Assembly (NCBI GenBank): GCA_032821775.1
Contig: JAVLRN010000012.1
Coordinates: 434,001-498,000 of the forward strand
DNA length: 64,000 nt
Direction of reading: 5' to 3'
Source of the DNA: Sanguinoderma infundibulare
Taxonomy: Eukaryota > Basidiomycota > Agaricomycetes > Polyporales > Polyporaceae
How positions within the stretch are numbered: the stretch's first letter is position 1; each line of letters starts with the position of its first letter. This document shows, one piece after another, positions 9,572 through 20,170 of this stretch. Made by a program: the position numbers and the translations under genes. Under the pieces are notes generated by a model that searched no databases, had not been told where the DNA came from, and saw only the letters and a list, made by a program, of their open reading frames with translations.

Positions 9572-10207
9572 CTAACTGTCCAGCTTTTCCTTGCTGCAGC
9601 ACTGCATGTCATTCCACTGTGTGGCCCAACATGAGCTCATCATTCTGTAAAAGCTTGGGGATTTGTAGCTTATCTTAACATTCGCACCTGGAATGATGTC
9701 AGCTGTGGTTGCAGACACAGTAGCTGGATGTGGGCCCAATGTGACAACCACCAGGGTAGACCCAGTGGATGGTGTGGATGCAGCAATAGCAGGAGGGTCA
9801 GAGATGGCACATGAGCCAGTGAGGGCAGATGGGAAAGGAAGTGCAGGTGCAATGACACTCGAGTGTGCCAGGCTTGGCCAGGCCGCAGGGGGACAGACCA
9901 ATATAAATAAATCGACAGAGGCTGGCTGCTGAAGCACCAATGCTGTAGCTGCCATGCACCACTTGTTGATCATCCTCTGGCATCCCTCCAGGTGTGACTT
10001 GAATGAGCACAGCAAGCCTGAGTCAGTGCAACATCCTTTGCACATCTTGTTAGTACAGTCATGGGGGACAGTGCTCTTCTGACAGTTAGGGTTAGTGCAT
10101 TGTGGCTGATTGACAACCACAACCTGAGAACTGATGGAGTGGGGCACTATTGAAAGTAGGGATGCAAGCGAATGTGAGAGAAAGAATGGATGGTGGCACT
10201 GAGTCAC
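9572..10207 (-). CDS. Uncharacterised Cys-rich ORF, probably transposon-derived
   Basis: A 211-codon open frame. Residues 35-75 hold a dense Cys/His cluster with CTNPNCQ, HDCTNKMCKGCC, LLCSFKSH and a further GC, a plausible zinc-binding fold. The pattern resembles small Cys clusters I associate with repetitive basidiomycete proteins, but I cannot name the family. The rest is Ala/Pro/Ser-rich and low in complexity. It starts MTQCHHPFFLSHSL. No neighbour helps to assign a role; it lies between MITE copy E and a gypsy relic. It may be an exon of a decayed element rather than a working gene. Confidence 0.3.
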   Translation of the reverse strand: MTQCHHPFFLSHSLASLLSIVPHSISSQVVVVNQPQCTNPNCQKSTVPHDCTNKMCKGCCTDSGLLCSFKSHLEGCQRMINKWCMAATALVLQQPASVDLFILVCPPAAWPSLAHSSVIAPALPFPSALTGSCAISDPPAIAASTPSTGSTLVVVTLGPHPATVSATTADIIPGANVKISYKSPSFYRMMSSCWATQWNDMQCCSKEKLDS

Positions 10208-10279
10208 AAAGAATATTACAGGGTCTGCATACAGAAGAGACCCACAGTGAAAAATCAGAGATTCAAGGCTGACAGTCCA

Positions 10280-10308
10280 GTCTGTATAAGAGATAACCTC
10301 ACACAGAC
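10280..10308. repeat. Hairpin repeat, isolated copy
   Basis: Imperfect palindrome starting GTCTGTATAAG and ending CTCACACAGAC around the core AGATAACC, the same core as at 4943-4972. Confidence 0.4.
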
Positions 10309-10711
10309 CAACTAAGTGACAAGGGATACAAAAAGGTCAGCACTGAGTGAGAGAGTGGACTGCAATGCTAACAGTATATCAGTGAACTCAGTTAGCATCA
10401 GGACATCTTCTACCCAGTTGATAGGGTCTGAGGAGGCAAAGTGATGTTGTTCAATGTCTTTCTGGTCAATGATCAGAAAGCTGACTCAGACAGTGTTGGC
10501 TTGCTGGTAAATGGGTCATTGATTAGGAGGCAGAGTGGTGGGTGAAAGATGTTGCACTCTCATTCAATGTCTTCTGCCCAATTGATGGGGCTCAAGCAGG
10601 TAAAGGGGTTGTTGATGAGGAGTTGGATAGGTGGAGACAATATATTGGGAAGGATAGGATCAGCCAGGTGAAGGGCAGTAGCGTTTTTGTCCTCGGATTG
10701 AAGCTGAAGTT

Positions 10712-10858
10712 GATAGGGGCCTGCTTGTATATGAAAGTGACCACACACACCCCAGATGGATGACAGAGTTGACAGGTGGCCACCTATATGTGAAAATAAC
10801 CACACACAAACATGAGAGAGAAACCAGCCTGTGTGTGAAAGTAACTACACACAGCCAT
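10712..10858. repeat. Cluster of three hairpin-like repeats
   Basis: Three imperfect copies follow each other about 55 bp apart: CTGCTTGTATATGAAAGTGA near 10721, CACCTATATGTGAAAATAAC near 10781 and CCTGTGTGTGAAAGTAACTA near 10828, each followed by CACACA. The core GAAARTRACC is the one seen in the other copies. The spacing suggests a decayed tandem array. Confidence 0.45.
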
Positions 10859-10914
10859 TCAAAGAGACAATGGGTGAGAAGCGAGGAAGGTAGAAGAATC
10901 AGACAGAGTGAAGG

Positions 10915-11466
10915 TTGAGTGTCAGCATGCTTCAGATGCTGGAGGCTGGCATGATCAATCCTGATCATTGGAGATCTGGAATCGGGTTTGCCAAGATTGC
11001 CAAATGGACACTATTTCATAGATGCTACTTTGAGAAACTGAGAGAATGGGATACTCATGGCACCATGCACTTTTTAGTAGTTTACAAAGTAGGGACCTTG
11101 ACATATAAGCTGAAGCTCTTCAAAAATCTTACAATTCACCCAGTATTCCATATCTCTCTGCTCTTACCATACAAGAAAAGTCAGTTTCCCAGTCGACACT
11201 CATCTAAACCTGCCTCAATAGAAGTAGAAGGAGAGGAAGAGTATGAAGTTGAGAAGGTGTTAGACTCTTGATGATATGGATGGTGGAAGAAGTTGCAGTA
11301 CCTGGTGCACTGAAAAGGTTGGAGTTCAGAATATAATAGTTGGAAAGATGCAGACAATCTAACCAATGCAATATGTTATGGACTTCTATACTAAACACCC
11401 TAATGCACCTGGTCCTCATAACAAGAACCCTCAATCATAAAGGCATGATCTTTAGGAGGGGGGTAC
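10915..11466 (+). pseudogene. Ty3/gypsy polyprotein 3' end with chromodomain, decayed
   Basis: The open part (10915-11271) carries KVGTLTYKLKLFKNLTIHPV and FHISLLLPYKK, the typical post-integrase segment, then EGEEEYEVEKVLDS, the usual lead into a chromodomain. Reading on through stops gives LQYLVH*KGWSSEYNSW, a chromodomain with the first Trp of WKGW changed to TGA. The frame runs into a purine tract (about 11453-11465) directly before an LTR start. Reverse transcriptase, RNase H and protease are absent, so this is a 5'-truncated relic. Confidence 0.75.
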
Positions 11467-11922
11467 TGTCATGAATGGCCCATGTGGCACTTATCTGAGT
11501 GCCCTTTTTCTTATCTTTTCTGTTTCCTTTTTTGGACATTGATCTTTATCTTATTGTGATTACAACTCATCCTTGTTCTTTGAACTTCTGTTCTCACACT
11601 ATTGTTTGATAGTACAATAGCTCCCTTATTGTGTACAAAGTGCTATTTTTTTGTCTCCCTTATTTTCTGCATCTATAGTTACCTTTTGTTCAGTGATTTC
11701 TATTGTCTTGCTACTGTATATAAATCCCTGTACTTGCTACCTAGAGGCCCAGTTTTGACCTCTTGCCTCCAGATATACCCTGCTGTATATTGCCATCATT
11801 TACACTCACTCAATATACCTTGTCTCCAGTCCTGACCATTGAGCCTTGCTCCAGTCTCACTGCACAAGTGCTCATTGACACTCCTGCCCACCTCATAAGT
11901 CATCCCTGATCCTTGCTTGACA
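11467..11922 (+). mobile_element. 3' LTR of the Ty3/gypsy relic
   Basis: The LTR begins TGTCATGAATGG directly after the polypurine tract GGAGGGGGGTAC. A TATA box TATATAAA lies near 11717, about 250 bp in, consistent with a U3 promoter. The right end is less certain: CA at 11921-11922 is the best nearby terminus, but 11946 is possible. The 5' LTR is not in the window, so the target duplication cannot be checked. Confidence 0.6.
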
Positions 11923-11989
11923 TTCAGTCGCAACAAGAAGGAAGACACTGATGATAATCTAAACTGAGTCTTGTTGCCACCTGATTATT

Positions 11990-13322
11990 TCAAAATCCTC
12001 ACAGCAAAGAGGGGACATCTGTCAGTGGTGCCAGAGAAGGCTGTGATTGCCTTCCATTTCTTCTGTATCCTGTCTCATAACTCCTGCATTGATGTCAGCT
12101 GTGTGTTATAGTCTGCAAGCTTCTGTTTGAGCAGAAACTATAGATGTTCAATGGGGTTGAGGTCAGAAGACTGTGGGGGCCATTCTATGACCTGGATTTT
12201 GTACTTTTTGAACCACTGTTTGGCCTTCTTACTGGTGTGCTTGGAGTTGTTGTCCTGCTGGAAAATGATGTCCTCAGTGTTGTAGTCTCAATGAAAGCAG
12301 GAATTCTTGAGCTTGTTCTCTATAATCTCCACATAGAGGTCAGCATCCATCTTGCCAATGATCCTGCATGAGTGGCCAGTCCCCTTTCATCCAAAACACC
12401 CCTAGAACATCAAACTTCTACCTTCAAACTTGACTGTACCCTTAACTAGCTGGTTGCTGAACCTTTCACCCCTCCTCTTTCACACCCACTTCTTCCCATC
12501 TGACCCAACTCTGTTGATCTTAGTCTTATCTGACCAGACCACCCTCTTCCAGTCCTCTATAGTCCAGTCTTTTTTTGATAAAGTGAAGTTGTAGCACTTA
12601 GCCTTGTATATAGCCTTAAGTGCAGGGTGTTTCTTTTTCATCACAGCCAAGAGGCCCTCATGCTTCAGTGTCCAACAAATGGTTTGGATAAAGATGTTGC
12701 CAAGGTAGGTTTTTTTGAAAGATTTGTGAACCTGGACAGTGATATCAGCCTTTTCAATCTCAATAAGATGAATTGCATGACATATGGTAGTGAAGAAAAG
12801 GAGAGATGGGTGGCCACCCTTGACCTTGGAGACCTCAGGGCAGTGTGCTAAGTGAATTTTGCTGATTTCACTCCTACTAACATCAGGTTTAACTTGGATA
12901 TAGAAGATGGAGTGGCCCTCCTTAGCAAGGGAGATGACTTGGTAGATAGTGGCCTGAGGGAGAGCTTTAGGCATGATTGTGGCAGGAAGGTGAGATATGT
13001 TGCATGGGAGTATACCTTGGATTGATGGATGTAAACATTACATATAAAATTTCCACCAACACATGTGATGATTGTGCTTTCATGAATAAATTGTGTGGGC
13101 TGGAGAAAGAGTTACAAAACTGTTTCCAGGTATTGAGTGCAAAGAGTGCTCAATATCTCTGAGAATTTTCGTCTGTTTCACATAATATATTTCTCAATTG
13201 AAATCCAAGAAGCATATCTACCAAATGCACTTTCAATCATGTCCATATATCAAGTACTTGCAGAGATATACTGAAAATGGTGTGGGAGTAAAATTTCTGA
13301 AAACAGTTTTGTAAGTCACTGT
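11990..13322 (-). pseudogene. Tc1-type (DD34E) transposon relic
   Basis: The open part (12480-12974) is the N-terminal half of a Tc1-like transposase: an HTH-type start and VVWSDKTKINRVGSDGKKWV with the first catalytic Asp. Reading on through stops gives [13 protein letters not shown] (second Asp) and [13 protein letters not shown] (Glu), with 34 residues between them, which defines DD34E. At least four of the stops sit at expected Trp codons (TGG to TGA or TAG) and one at an expected Arg (CGA to TGA). The family motif SDE reads SDK here. The right end carries an inverted pair, ACAAAACTGTTTCC at about 13114 and GAAAACAGTTTTGTAA at about 13299, which may be terminal repeats. The left terminus was not found. 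Confidence 0.8.
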
Positions 13323-13925
13323 AGTTGTTCACTCATTGACTGAAGATCTCTCTTGGTTCAACTTACAGTTGGACCCTCCACCTTCACAGCCAGAATTCTA
13401 CAAGATCAGTACAAAGTTTCATTTAAAGAGTACCATAGAGAGTGATGGAAGAGGGTGCAGAGGGCAAGTGAGGGCAGGAGGAAACATGCACTGGCAAAGT
13501 GCAACTTCGATGATGCACATTGAGCCCCATTGACTTTCTCCAATTGGCACCACAGTGTGACCAAGAGTCCGTCAAAAGTGACAGGTCGATCACCATGCAG
13601 AAATGGTGGACTACCCCCATGTGAGTAGAGTGTAGTCACCTGTTATGGGGATCGAGCGCTGGTTGATTTCCCCCCTGTACTCTGGAGATATATACAGTCA
13701 AAGTTAACCAGATTTTGTGCAATTTCACCATGCAGCCGAAAGTGGAAATACAGCAGTTCTCCCTACTTTTCTTGGTTATTCTCATCCTTTAGCTTTTGCC
13801 TGCTTCCCTCATGCAGTATTTAGGCTCGTAAACACAATATATTGCAATGTCTACACTATATGACAATACATGACACTACTACAGCTTACTCACCACCAAC
13901 GCTGAGCACTAACCTCTGGCAGTAG
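13323..13925. other. Transition zone, no recognised gene
   Basis: About 600 bp. Open stretches on the minus strand (13406-13639) show no domain. CpG dinucleotides become more common from about 13,550 on, marking the edge of the CpG-poor island. Confidence 0.35.
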
Positions 13926-14670
13926 TTATGATGCTGTGGAAATGTCCCCCGCCTTGTAGATGTCCCACGCTGTGCACCCGGGGCTGCTGTCCGACTTCAG
14001 GGAAGCATAGGTCATGATGTTGACCACGTCAGCCATGTCCATATACAGCTGTGTCAAGCCCTTGCTGCCTTTGGACTCGAACGAGGCTAGCGCATTGTAC
14101 ATTTTTGGACCTAAATGCGCATTTCCGGGATCGAGGAGCAGGGAACAGTGAGTATATATGCACAAACAGATTGCACTGAGGGCTGCTTACTGAGATCAGG
14201 CCTGACCGCTTTGTTCAGGAAGTGTGACGCAATATTGAGCATGCCATCGTGTCAGACATAGTTTAGCACCGAAGTCACCCAGACGAAGTCATCATACAGT
14301 TCAGGGAACATCGTCTTGAAGTTGGTCGAAGGTGGCTGCACAAAAAGCATCTGTCAGCTCAGCCAGCAGCAATGGCGATGGTGTACCTTGAGCTTCCAGT
14401 TTAAAACCACAATGATCCTTGTAGTTTCCAAACCAACAGAAGAACCGGGATACCATCTCCTGCTTGCTGTCCTCACATTGACACTTGATGATAGAGCATT
14501 TCTCCTTACTGTAGTTGTTGCTCAAGTACTTGGGCATCCACTGTATATGAAACTTTTCTGAAGGTCCAGTGACAACGAGGAGGTTGCCATGGCACCACAG
14601 CTCCCAAAATATCTCCTCTGTGAGTTTGCTGTCAGAAAACATAGTAGTATCATGCGAAGGTATGAGTTCT
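13926..14670 (-). pseudogene. JmjC-domain protein pseudogene
   Basis: Minus-strand segments match the JmjC-domain proteins that are repeated in Agaricomycete genomes: LTEEIFWELWCHGNLLVVTG, then WKLKPPSTNFKTMFPELYDD (after removing an intron at about 14335-14385), then HDGMLNIASHF, and after a second intron LGPKMYNALASFESKGSKG with QLYMDMADVVNIM. In this family the last motif normally reads LHMDMAD, where the His and Asp bind iron; here the His is Tyr (one C-to-T change). There is a frameshift before WKLK and a TGA where Arg is expected before HDG. The copy therefore cannot be an active demethylase. The assignment is from remembered family motifs. Confidence 0.7.
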
Positions 14671-15855
14671 TGGCTGAGCAGGGGGTCTGGATGGGGAGGT
14701 TCCGGGACAGTCGGTGCTGGTTAGCTGAGGGGGAGATGAGCGGGCTCAGAAGTAGCTGACAGTAGAATGCTGGAACTAAAATCACCTCCATAGATGAGGG
14801 ACACTGGTGCTGGAGGCAGCTCAATGTCAGCAGGGCCCTGACGGGATCAGGATTGGATTCGGATTTGGGTTCAAAGAACAGACATCAATGCAAAAAGCAA
14901 GAGATAATTCTTCAAGACAGAGAAAGCGAGAGCGAGGGGAGAGTTGGCCCAGGTAGTTGCCATTGTGTAGGAAGACTGGAGAACGACTCACCGTCATGAC
15001 GAGGACACCACTAGTGCCGGTGTTTAGGGCAGGCCGATCTTACCTTGCAGATGACCAACTCCTAGCGACCACATGATCCACTGACCGCGCCTGCACAAAA
15101 AGCTCTACTTTGCTGGTGAAATCCCATAGCAACCGATTCACTACTTTAATCACCACCCACCAGGTATTCACTGACTTTGCTGGTGAAGTCAGCTTTTCAC
15201 CTGCCAACCTCGGCGCGGTCACCGCTTTCCAGGTGCGCTGTGCACATGTCTGTGCCCCAACAAATTCAATCAAGTGTATGCTTTAAGGTCATAAAATGAG
15301 ATGGACATGCAAAATGAAAGGCAAAAGTCAACTCAAGTCAACCAACTTTCAGTGAAGTTCATGCTAATTTTGTCCACTGTCCAGTGGTTAATCAGTGAAT
15401 AGATTGAATAGATCACTGTAGATCACTGTGGATCACTCCAAGATAGAGCATGTTCTCACTGGGCCTCAGTAGCCGCCCCGTCCTGATGACACAGATCCGA
15501 CCCCAGTCTCATCTACTCCGTCTAACCCAAAAACAACACCCTGAGCATTTCGGTCTTCCCAACTCTAGAACGAGTAGCAAGTCCGCCTCAGGGGGAGCGA
15601 TGTTAAGAACACTCTAGGATATTAAAACAAAGTGCAACAGTACAAACAATGTGATGCCAAAGCTAAATCTACATTTCCATCCGCTGCCTAAGACCGCAGA
15701 GTCGCAAAGACAATGGCAATTAAGACAGATACTATGTACGAAGGAAACGATCACCACCATTCAAGTCCGTGGATATAGTGCTATGTCAACGCCGGTATCT
15801 TGGTGATGTAAGCCCATGTAAAGACATAGGTGACGCTATGCCGCCCTACGGCTCC
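14671..15855. other. Island-to-gene boundary, no recognised gene
   Basis: About 1.2 kb. Minus-strand open stretches at 14522-14824 and 15040-15273 have no domain I know; the first probably continues the JmjC copy upstream. Near 15,410-15,440 the unit GATCACTGTA/G is repeated three times. The last 250 bp are the 3' flank of the DDT/PHD gene. Confidence 0.4.
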
Positions 15856-18800
15856 TCAACGGAATGGTTGGCCTGTGAGTGGATCTACGTTGGTGGGTGG
15901 CGCCTGGAAGTGAGAGTATGAGTGATGATGTGCTTGAGAGGACGTCGGTGAGTGCTGCCTGTACGAAGACGACCAGCCTGAGCTGTCGCTGTATCGGCCG
16001 TTTCCGTCGTGCATGAACGCAAGTGACTGAGCGGCTTCTTGCACGGCGTTGGGATTGGGGGAATGATATCCGTTCGACGTCGACTGCCAGCGAGAGCTCG
16101 ACATCGATCCTGTAGGATCGAGTGACCCATTGAAATGTGGCAGACTCGAGGAAGAGGAATGATTCTACGAAGGAGCATTCGTTAGCCGTGAAACGTTACG
16201 CGTGAGTTAGAATCGACATACTGGGTACGCGGAAGGCACGCGACTGCTAGCGTAAACACCGCCATTATGCTGATACTGAGGAACAAAGTGCGAGGACTGT
16301 ATGCGTCCCGACAAATGCTCCGGCGCTGTAGCGTAACCGTTACTACTCCCACTCCACGATCCCTGAGCCGCAGTGGGAGCAGCACGAGACGACAACCCTC
16401 GCTGGTCAGGCTGGTAGTGGTCCAACGACATCCCAGCATTTGCATATGACCTAGCATAAGGGGCTGCGTGGGAATTGTTCGACGAGTATTGCTGTGGAGG
16501 ATAACTCAGACCATTCTCGATGGGAGAACGGTGTCCGTAATGAGGATCGGATGGCGCGTAAGGGTCGATGCCACCTGGCTTCTGCAAGTGAATCGGACCC
16601 CGACTGCCTTGCCATGCGTACTGCTGCTGCTGGGCAGAGTAGCCTCCGTGGCCGCTATATGAGACACCGCTGAGAGCACGTTGGCGACAGCGTATACAGA
16701 AGAACTGCTGCTTCTCCCAGTCGCGTCTAGGCCGACCCGCCCGTTGGTCGATCAGGTCATGGCACGCGATGTGCTGCCAACGGTTGCAGGAGCCACAAGA
16801 GACCATGGGTAGACCATCATCCTATAGGTGGTTTGAACCTCGAACAACTGTGTCTGTGGTATGAACACCACTCACCACGTTCCGACCCTGCTTGCGGCAA
16901 ACCTCGCAATCGAGAACCCAGTCGGGAGTCCGCACGCCGTTGGGAGTGACAACACGACTTGGCTGCAGGGAACTTGATGGACCAGTTCCATTGACAGAAG
17001 GTGTTGCCGTAGATCTCGCAGCCGCAGCTTCCTCCCTACACCAGTACGTTATCGGATCAGATGGACAAAACACGGCACTTTGAGTTGGACTTCACACACC
17101 GTTCCTGGCGCTCGGCCTTCGCTCGTGCTCTGCCCTCCCGTGCTTCGCGCTCTCTTGCCCGTTCGTCGCGTGCGTGCTCGCGTTTAGCCCTCTCGGCTTC
17201 TTCCTTCTTCCGTCGAGCTTCCTGGCGTCGCGAGCGCGCCTGTTTGTCTTCTTCCTCGGCTGCCTTCTTCGCGGCTAGACGAGCCTCCTCCTTCTCGCTT
17301 TCCTTCATCGCAATGCGGGAAGAACGCTTGCGGTGAACGACAGCCTCCTCCATACGTCGTCTCTTCTCTGCTTCCTGTTATTGTAGAATAAACAAGGTGA
17401 GGCATAATGGGATCGAGTAAAATGCCAGGGACGTACTCTGAGATCTGCCGTAACGACCGGGATAATGTTGTGAGTAAGCATCTTGTACAAAGCCTTCTCA
17501 AGATAATGTGTCGCCTTCTCGAAGGGATTAGCAACATGCTCCCACTCGGTGAGCGTAACAGCAATCTGTGGAATTCGACAAGTCGTCAGCCATCCACATG
17601 CTATGTCTGACATTGCAGTCAACCGTACCGCTTCCCACTCAACAAAGTCTGCAGGTAATGGAGAAGTAGATGGCTCCTGCCCCTGGTCTTCTTCGGTCTC
17701 TGGCTCCGCCTCCTGTGCACTAGGATCTTGCTGTTTGGCTGAATTTGACTTCCGGCTACGCCGACCGGATTTCCTGACACCCATAACTACCTTTCGAGCG
17801 CCCTTCCGTCGCGCCTTAGGGTCCTCTTCTTCGCCATCCTCAACTTCGGGCTCTTCCTGGTCAGAAAGGTCGGTGAGGTCGCTAACGCTACCACTCTCGA
17901 GGCCAGCTTTCTGGAGGAGAGCGTTGTCATCCCTGGCTTCCTCGGCATCCTGTCCTCCGGCCTCTCCGCCCTCTTCATCTTCCTGCTCTTCGTCGTCGGC
18001 GTTCTCCTGATTCCCATCCTCTCTTGTCCCTTCCTCTGCCTGCTCTTTCTCCATTCCAGGCTCCGACTCCTTAGCCTCATCCTCTGGCCCATCAGCGTCG
18101 TCGTCCTCTGATTCCTGCCTTTCCTTTCCTTTACGGCTTCGAGTGCGCGTTCGTGTACGCCTGGAAGGCGAAGGAGCCTCTTGGAGCCATTCGTCGGGAA
18201 CCTGCTGCCACTCATCGTCACTGTCGTCATTTTCCACCCTGCCTACATTTCGCAATCGCGCGCTCAGGCGAGTGCCTAGAGCACGCTTTGCGGGACTAGC
18301 AGGGGCCCGCGTCGACTTGCGCGGGCTAGAGCGTGCAAGGGCAGCCGTCTGGCGCTGAAACTCGGCAAGCTCCTTCGCTTGAAGGTCCAGCTTCTTGTTG
18401 GCTTGGACTTTGGCAGCGCGCGTGCCCTTGCCGGCAGAGATGACGTCGGTGTCGAGGCCGGATGATCTCCCGGTGCGACGTGACGCACGCGTTGCACGCG
18501 TCGCACGACCGTTTGTCTGGAGTTGCGAGCGAGACTGGGACGCTGTGGCCTTGGTCTGGGACTGAGTTCGGGAACGCTTAGGACGAGTGACGGGCTCTTC
18601 ATCCTCCTCTTCATCAGACGAGGGATCCGAGATCTTAACGCGTTTCTTGGGGGTTACGGCGGGACGCTTGCGCTTGAGGGTGCGACTGCGAGGAGGTTTG
18701 GGTGGGACGCGTTGAATCCAGAGACGGTCAGCTGATGCAACCGTAAGTGAACGTGTTTGGCCAAAGAACCGAAGTGAAGTACGCACATCCAATCAACCAG

Positions 18801-19865
18801 TACGCATTCGTCTTCGCATCGTAACCAACGGGTTCAATGCGCTGTCGGGAAGTGTTAAATTAGCAAACAAGAGGGGAGAGCAAGACACTACATACCCAGT
18901 TGGCTGAGTCGTCGTCATCCTTCATTAACTGACGCAGCCTGTAGGGATTCTGAAACTGCCACTCGGTGAGAAGATGAAGCGAGTGCAGCTTCTGCAACAT
19001 AGGAAGCTCAAGCCAGTCCTTGCTCTCTTCCACTTCCTCTTCCTTCAGCGATTCGACAAGCTGATCATCGCTCTCCTGCTTCGGAATCTTCGCGTCCCCC
19101 TCCTCTCCCTTCAATTTCGTTCGCGAACGGAGCTCTCCATCTATGTCGTTGGTGGCGACTACGAGAGCCGCTCCACTCTCCTCCTGGTCTCCATCAGTAT
19201 CCATGATATGGTCGGCGGACCGGGACTGGGCCTCCGCGACGTCCTCTTTCGTCTCTTCTTCGTCGTCCTCAGAAAGGGCGACAGAGGACTCGCGGGAGGG
19301 AAGCTTGGGCTCAGGACCGATAGGGTTGGCAGCCGGGTCACGACGGAGGTGCTGTCGACGGAGGGCGGTTTGCCAGTTGTCAATGCTGGAGAGAAGGTAG
19401 GAGATTAGGAAGTAAGCGCTGGGTGTGTTGAACGAGGACTGACTTCAGTTTTCGGTCCTGGGATAAGGTATAGAGAAGCCGATGCATGATGCGGGGAAGA
19501 TAGATGTTGGTGCCCCGCGCGAGGTCATCTTCAATGTCCTGGAAGGGTGGGGAGCGCGTCAGAACATGCCGAAGGTGGTTAGGATACAAGGGGTGGAGCA
19601 ACGACGCGTCGATCGCGGCACAGGGACACGAGAAGAAAAGTGTACTTACGGAGAGGAAGACGTCGGGCATGGCGAGGAGGGGCCCAAAGGTGTAGAAGAA
19701 CTGGGAGAAGTTGGCCCATTTCCACTGGCGACGGAGGATATGGAGGTTGGCGGCCCATACAGGGTCTTGTTGGGCTAGGGCCACGAGGTCGCGCGGGGGA
19801 GGGGGCAAGGGCGCGGAGGGCGCGGGTGTGGCGGGAGTCGCAGTGCGTCGAGGCATCGGAGGCAC
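15856..19865 (-). CDS. DDT/WHIM/PHD-finger chromatin-remodelling protein
   Basis: A nuclear chromatin protein of the RSF1/ISWI-partner type, about 1,170 residues in roughly nine exons. Exon 1 is 19865-19650 and exon 2 begins at 19538. The N-terminal DDT region (about residues 20-130) includes RRQWKWANFSQFFYTFGPLL and PRIMHRLLYTLSQDRKL. The WHIM part (about 220-310) includes LQKLHSLHLLTEWQF and EPVGYDAKTNAYWLIGSDRL. Long acidic and basic stretches follow, then a highly charged Arg/Glu helix. Near the C-terminus lies a C4HC3 PHD finger (CEVCRKQG, MVSCGSCNRWQHIACHD, FFCIRCRQR) that would read histone H3 tails. The Ser/Gln/His-rich tail ends at 15856. DDT plus WHIM usually binds the ISWI ATPase and linker DNA. 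The first ATG (19865) is followed by a second four codons later. Confidence 0.85.
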
Positions 19866-20170
19866 AGGCGTCCGACCTTTTTAGAGCACGCCGGAGATCA
19901 ACTACAAGAGAGCCGATCGTAGAGAGGACAGTGTGCTCGAGGGGATGCTCAGACGAGTGTAATAGGCTGTTGGATAACGGCGGGCGGCGGACGAGGGGTT
20001 GCAGGACGGAAGGGACGGCGGGCTCGAGTGGTGACGAGCGGGGACGATGTGGACGACGGCGGCGAGTGACCCGGGCGCGACTCGGAGCCCAAGCCTCCCT
20101 TGTTTGCTCTCAACAAACACTCTCCATATCAGGCATTTACGTTATCTTTACGCCCCCTTATCTCCACAAA
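19866..20170 (-). promoter_or_regulatory. Promoter region of the DDT/PHD gene
   Basis: A 305-bp gap between the start of the DDT/PHD gene and the stop of the Alba gene; it must hold the promoter of the former and the 3' end of the latter. No clear TATA box. The outer part is AT-rich (ACGTTATCTTTACGCCCCCT near 20140), the inner part GC-rich. Confidence 0.4.
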
